From the NCBI GenBank assembly GCA_900549525.1, contig UWSJ01000087.1:1-7133 (forward strand): a DNA stretch of 7,133 bases. Reading direction: 5' to 3'. The notes beneath the pieces are model-generated. The model saw only the letters and a list, made by a program, of their open reading frames with translations. It did not search any database and was not told the origin of the DNA. Below, piece by piece: positions 4,528 through 7,133 of this stretch. The translations under genes were made by a program, and so were the position numbers. This DNA is from an uncultured Coriobacteriaceae bacterium. Lineage in GTDB: Bacteria; Actinomycetota; Coriobacteriia; Coriobacteriales; Atopobiaceae. Each line of letters opens with the position of its first letter. Position 1 is the first letter of the stretch.

Positions 4528-6366
4528 CTACTTGTTGACGAGGCCCGCGCGCACGTTGGCCTTCTTGCGCTCGATGGCGTTGAGGATGCGCTTGCGCATG
4601 CGGATGGACTTGGGCGTCACCTCGACGAGCTCGTCGTCCATGATGTACTCGAGCGCCTCCTCGAGCGTGAACGTGCGCGGCGGGGTGAGTTGCACGGCGA
4701 TGTCGGCGGTGGAGCTGCGCTGGTTGCCGAGCTGCTTGGTGCGGGCGATGTTGACCACCATGTCGCCGGGCTTGGAGCGCTCGCCAACGAGCATGCCCTC
4801 GTAGCACTCGTCACCGGGGCTCACGAACAGCGTGCCGCGCTCCTGCAGGGTGCCAAGGGCGTAAGCAACGGCCTTCTCGGTGGTCATCGAGATCATGGCG
4901 CCGTTCTGGCGGCTGCCGAGCTCGCCCACGAAGGATCCGTACTCGAGGAACGTGTGATAGAAGACGCCCTCGCCGTGGGTGACGTTGAGGATCTTGTTCT
5001 TTAGGCCCATGATGCCGCGCGTGGGGATCTTGAACTCGATGTGGCAGACCGTGGTGCCCTGCTCCATGTTGGTCATGGTGCCGCTCGCATTGCCAAAGAG
5101 CTCGATGACCTTGCCAGAGTACTCTCCCGGGCACTCGACGACGGCCTGCTCGATCGGCTCGATGCGATTGCCGTTCTCGTCCTTCTTGATGAGGACGCGC
5201 GGACGGCCAACCTGGAACTCGAAGCCCTCGCGACGCATGGACTCCATGAGAACCGAGAGGTGCAGGATGCCACGGCCGGAGACCTCGACGCCGGACTTGT
5301 CGGGCAGCTCCTCGATGCGCATGGTCACGTTGTTCTCGGCCTCGGTCATGAGGCGCTCCTTGAGCTGGCGGGCGCCCACGATCTCGCCCTCGCGGCCCAC
5401 AAGCGGGGAGGTCGAGGCCTCGAACACGATGGAGAGGGTCGGCGGGTCAATCTCGATCGGCTCGAGCTCGACGGGGTTCTCCGGGTCAGTGTAGACGTCG
5501 CCGATGTCGGTGCGGTCAACACCCACGACGGCTCCGATGTCGCCGGCGACAACCTCGCTGCACTCCTTACGGCCGAGGTAGTCGAAGGTGAAGAGCTGCT
5601 TGACGGTGGCGGTGGCACGGCTGCCATCGTTCTTGACGACGAGAATCTGGTCGCCGTCGTGGATGGTGCCGGAGTACACGCGGCCGATGCCGATGCGGCC
5701 CACGAAGTTGGAGTGGTCGATGGTGACGCACTGCATGGCGAGCGGGCCATCCGGGTCGACGTCGGGGGCGGGCATGTCGTCGATGATCATGTCGAGCAGC
5801 GGGTACATGTTGTCGTTGTCGTCGTTGGGCTCGACGCGGGCAAAGCCGTTCATGGCGCTCGCGTAGATGACGTGCTCCATGGCGAACTCGAGCTGCTCGT
5901 CAGTGGCGCCGAGGTCGGCCATGAGGTCGAGGCAGTCGTTGTAGGCCTTCTCGGGGTTGGCGCCCGGACGGTCGATCTTGTTGACCACGATCATGATGGA
6001 GAGGCCCGCGTCGATGGCGTGACGCAGCACGAAGCGGGTCTGTGGCATGGGGCCCTCGAAGGCGTCAACGAGCAGGAGGGCACCGTCGGCCATCTTGAGC
6101 ACGCGCTCCACCTCGCCACCGAAGTCGGCGTGGCCCGGGGTGTCGATGACGTTGATCTTGACGTTCTTGTACTCGATGGAGATGTTCTTTGCGAGGATCG
6201 TGATGCCGCGCTCGCGCTCCTGGTCGTTGGAGTCAAGCACGCGATCCTCGACCTGCTGGTTGGCACGGAACGCGTCCGTGGCGCGCAGGAGCTTGTCGAC
6301 GAGCGTGGTCTTGCCATGGTCGACGTGCGCGACGATTGCGATGTTGCGGAGGTTCTTCTGGAGCAT
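4528..6366 (-). CDS. typA: translational GTPase TypA/BipA
   Basis: TypA (BipA) is a ribosome-binding GTPase of the EF-G/LepA superfamily, tied to ribosome assembly and growth under stress. At 612 residues it is full length. G-domain motifs are intact: AHVDHGKTT (13-21, P-loop), RERGITI (51-57, switch I), DTPGH (75-79, switch II with the catalytic His), NKID (129-132) and SA near 170. Domain 2 follows from about 205. The EF-G-like domains III and V contain GRGILHLSVLMESMRREG and PTRGIMGL (448-455). The TypA-specific C-terminal domain ends in DDELVEVTPKSIRMRKRIL. The stretches 414-434 and 449-467 differ from the commonest TypA sequences. The ATG at 6366 has GAGGA four bases upstream. A TAAACT box at 6446-6451 could be its -10. 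It is probably transcribed alone, and converges with the UPF0126 gene. Confidence 0.96.
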   Translation of the reverse strand: MLQKNLRNIAIVAHVDHGKTTLVDKLLRATDAFRANQQVEDRVLDSNDQERERGITILAKNISIEYKNVKINVIDTPGHADFGGEVERVLKMADGALLLVDAFEGPMPQTRFVLRHAIDAGLSIMIVVNKIDRPGANPEKAYNDCLDLMADLGATDEQLEFAMEHVIYASAMNGFARVEPNDDNDNMYPLLDMIIDDMPAPDVDPDGPLAMQCVTIDHSNFVGRIGIGRVYSGTIHDGDQILVVKNDGSRATATVKQLFTFDYLGRKECSEVVAGDIGAVVGVDRTDIGDVYTDPENPVELEPIEIDPPTLSIVFEASTSPLVGREGEIVGARQLKERLMTEAENNVTMRIEELPDKSGVEVSGRGILHLSVLMESMRREGFEFQVGRPRVLIKKDENGNRIEPIEQAVVECPGEYSGKVIELFGNASGTMTNMEQGTTVCHIEFKIPTRGIMGLKNKILNVTHGEGVFYHTFLEYGSFVGELGSRQNGAMISMTTEKAVAYALGTLQERGTLFVSPGDECYEGMLVGERSKPGDMVVNIARTKQLGNQRSSTADIAVQLTPPRTFTLEEALEYIMDDELVEVTPKSIRMRKRILNAIERKKANVRAGLVNK

Positions 6367-6549
6367 GCGGTCCTCAATCCTCGTCCGGCGCGAAAGCGCT
6401 CGACTAATGAAGTGCCTGGGTGAAAAGGTAATCGGCCAACGGTACAGTTTAGCGCGGCAAGCAGGCTTTTCGCAGGCAGAAAGCCCCCCATCATGGCTAT
6501 TGCACGCTCACACACGTTGGCAGCCGAGCCGGAAACAGGCGGAGAGGCC

Positions 6550-7008
6550 CTACAGCAGGCAGGGAAGCTCTCCAGCTGGCTCCGGGTCGGTATAGCGGAA
6601 GTCGTCGCCCGCGCCCAGGTTGTCGACAAGCACGTAGGCAGAGTAGGCCATCTCGGCTCCGCGCTCGCCAAACTCGAGGATGAGGGCGTCGTTGTACGCC
6701 TCGCCATCAGTTCCCTGCCCGTCGGCCACGGCACCCTCGTAGGCAATCGCGTAGCACTGGGGCTTGCCGATGACCTGGCTGCCAGCGTGCGAGGCCGTAC
6801 CGCTCGCCTTGCCGCCGCCGCGCACCCACGCGTGGGCCGCCTCGAGACAGAGCTCTGGCGAATCTTCCTCGAACGCGCAGGTCAGGCGCTCCCCATCGGC
6901 GTCCATGACGCTGGCGACCGCCAGAATCTCCTTGCCGTCGGCAAGCATGTCGAGAGCCTCGCCGAGGAGCTCGCAGGAAAGCTGGTCGAGAGCAGGGGAG
7001 ATGGGCAT
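6550..7008 (-). CDS. hypothetical protein, 152 residues
   Basis: I do not recognise this protein. It has 152 residues, is acidic, and has no signal peptide or membrane segment, so it is probably cytoplasmic. The N-terminal part (LDQLSCELLGEALDMLADG, about 8-26) looks helical. The middle alternates short strands with charged loops (EILAVASVMDADGERLTCAF), and a second half contains PQCYAIAYEGAV and ALILEFGERGAEMAYSAYV. Four cysteines show no CxxC pattern. The ATG at 7008 is chosen because GAAAGGA lies five bases upstream; the longer in-frame start at 7074 would run through the tRNA-Ala terminator. It lies 33 bases past that terminator, with no clear promoter between, and 183 bases before typA. 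GC content and codon use match its neighbours, which supports a real gene. Confidence 0.72.
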   Translation of the reverse strand: MPISPALDQLSCELLGEALDMLADGKEILAVASVMDADGERLTCAFEEDSPELCLEAAHAWVRGGGKASGTASHAGSQVIGKPQCYAIAYEGAVADGQGTDGEAYNDALILEFGERGAEMAYSAYVLVDNLGAGDDFRYTDPEPAGELPCLL

Positions 7009-7013
7009 GTTGG

Positions 7014-7020
7014 TCCTTTC
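7014..7020 (-). promoter_or_regulatory. Shine-Dalgarno deciding the 152-residue protein's start
   Basis: GAAAGGA on the minus strand ends five bases before the ATG at 7008. It supports this start over the upstream ATG at 7074, whose first codons would come from the terminator hairpin of tRNA-Ala. Confidence 0.6.
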
Positions 7021-7041
7021 CGAGACCAGAGGGCAAGCAAC

Positions 7042-7070
7042 AAAAGGGCGGGCTCCGAAGAGGCCCGCCC
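7042..7070 (-). terminator. rho-independent terminator after tRNA-Ala
   Basis: On the minus strand GGGCGGGC pairs with GCCCGCCC (7063-7070 with 7046-7053). After one bulged C the stem continues to a C-UUCG-G tetraloop, and TTTTGTT follows. It begins ten bases after the CCA end of tRNA-Ala, a standard intrinsic terminator. Confidence 0.88.
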
Positions 7071-7080
7071 GCACGATGCA

Positions 7081-7133
7081 TGGTGGAGACGATGGGGATC
7101 GAACCCACGACCTCAGGCTTGCAAAGCCCGCGC
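7081..7133 (-). tRNA. tRNA-Ala(UGC), partial (5' end outside window)
   Basis: The 3' 53 bases are present: the anticodon arm CGGGC-TTTGCAA-GCCTG with anticodon TGC (7121-7123), a short variable loop, the T arm GTGGG-TTCGATC-CCCAT, the acceptor strand CGTCTCC, discriminator A and an encoded CCA (7081-7083). The D arm and 5' acceptor strand lie beyond the right edge. tRNA-Ala(UGC) often lies in rRNA operons, but nothing here shows that. A strong terminator follows it. Confidence 0.93.

Noticed and set aside
5041..6423. Plus-strand open frame of 460 codons
   Set aside because: It is antisense to typA, whose GTPase motifs are unambiguous; the Val/Asp/Leu/Ala-rich product is the usual antisense artefact of GC-rich genes.
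6464..6485. Small hairpin GGCTTT/AAAGCC between typA and the upstream gene
   Set aside because: A 6-bp stem with a 10-base loop and no T run is too weak to call a terminator for the 152-residue protein gene.
7009..7074. Longer start for the 152-residue protein at ATG 7074
   Set aside because: The extra codons are the tRNA-Ala terminator hairpin; the ATG at 7008 has a proper ribosome site.
6707..7108. Minus-strand open frame of 133 codons
   Set aside because: It begins inside tRNA-Ala and overlaps the 152-residue protein gene out of frame; the product is Arg-rich.

Overview
The window reads as a piece of the core chromosome of a high-GC Gram-positive bacterium. It is most likely an actinobacterium of the class Coriobacteriia (Olsenella, Atopobium or Collinsella type). 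The grounds are the GC-rich coding bias, the gene order rpsF-ssb-rpsR-rplI, the Pro/Ala/Gln-rich SSB tail ending in DEDIPF, a cysteine-containing (zinc-type) S18, and tRNA genes that encode their CCA ends. The class assignment is inference from the look of the proteins, not from a search. Almost everything lies on the minus strand; one gene is on the plus strand.

Layout from left to right. (1) 1-1651, minus: the ribosomal/replication operon, transcribed rpsF (S6), ssb, rpsR (S18), rplI (L9, cut by the window edge). It has a candidate extended -10 promoter, a GC hairpin in the leader and a full-length Shine-Dalgarno before rpsF. The ssb-rpsR spacer is packed with hairpins. (2) 1652-1976 is a 325-base non-coding stretch holding the rpsF control region, two 8-bp direct repeats and a 14-bp-stem hairpin that closes the next gene. 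(3) 1977-3164, minus: a membrane protein with a DUF4013-like N-terminal region and a long Pro/Gln-rich tail. (4) 3288-3555, minus: two tandem serine tRNAs (GGA, then CGA) with one candidate promoter and a classical U-tract terminator. (5) 3686-4387, plus: a UPF0126/TRIC-family membrane protein, divergent from the tRNAs. (6) 4388-4527: the convergent gap, with a 17-bp perfect inverted repeat. (7) 4528-6366, minus: typA/bipA, a translational GTPase. (8) 6550-7008, minus: an unrecognised 152-residue protein, directly behind a tRNA-Ala(UGC) and its terminator at the right edge.

Most of the content serves translation: three ribosomal proteins, three tRNAs and the ribosome-associated GTPase TypA, plus the single-strand binding protein of replication. 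I see no mobile element, CRISPR array, defence island or novel multi-gene system. The points worth a second look are regulatory RNA structures (the ssb-rpsR spacer, the rpsF leader, the convergent 78-base hairpin), the contrast between U-tract terminators on tRNAs and U-tract-less hairpins on protein genes, and two uncharacterised proteins.
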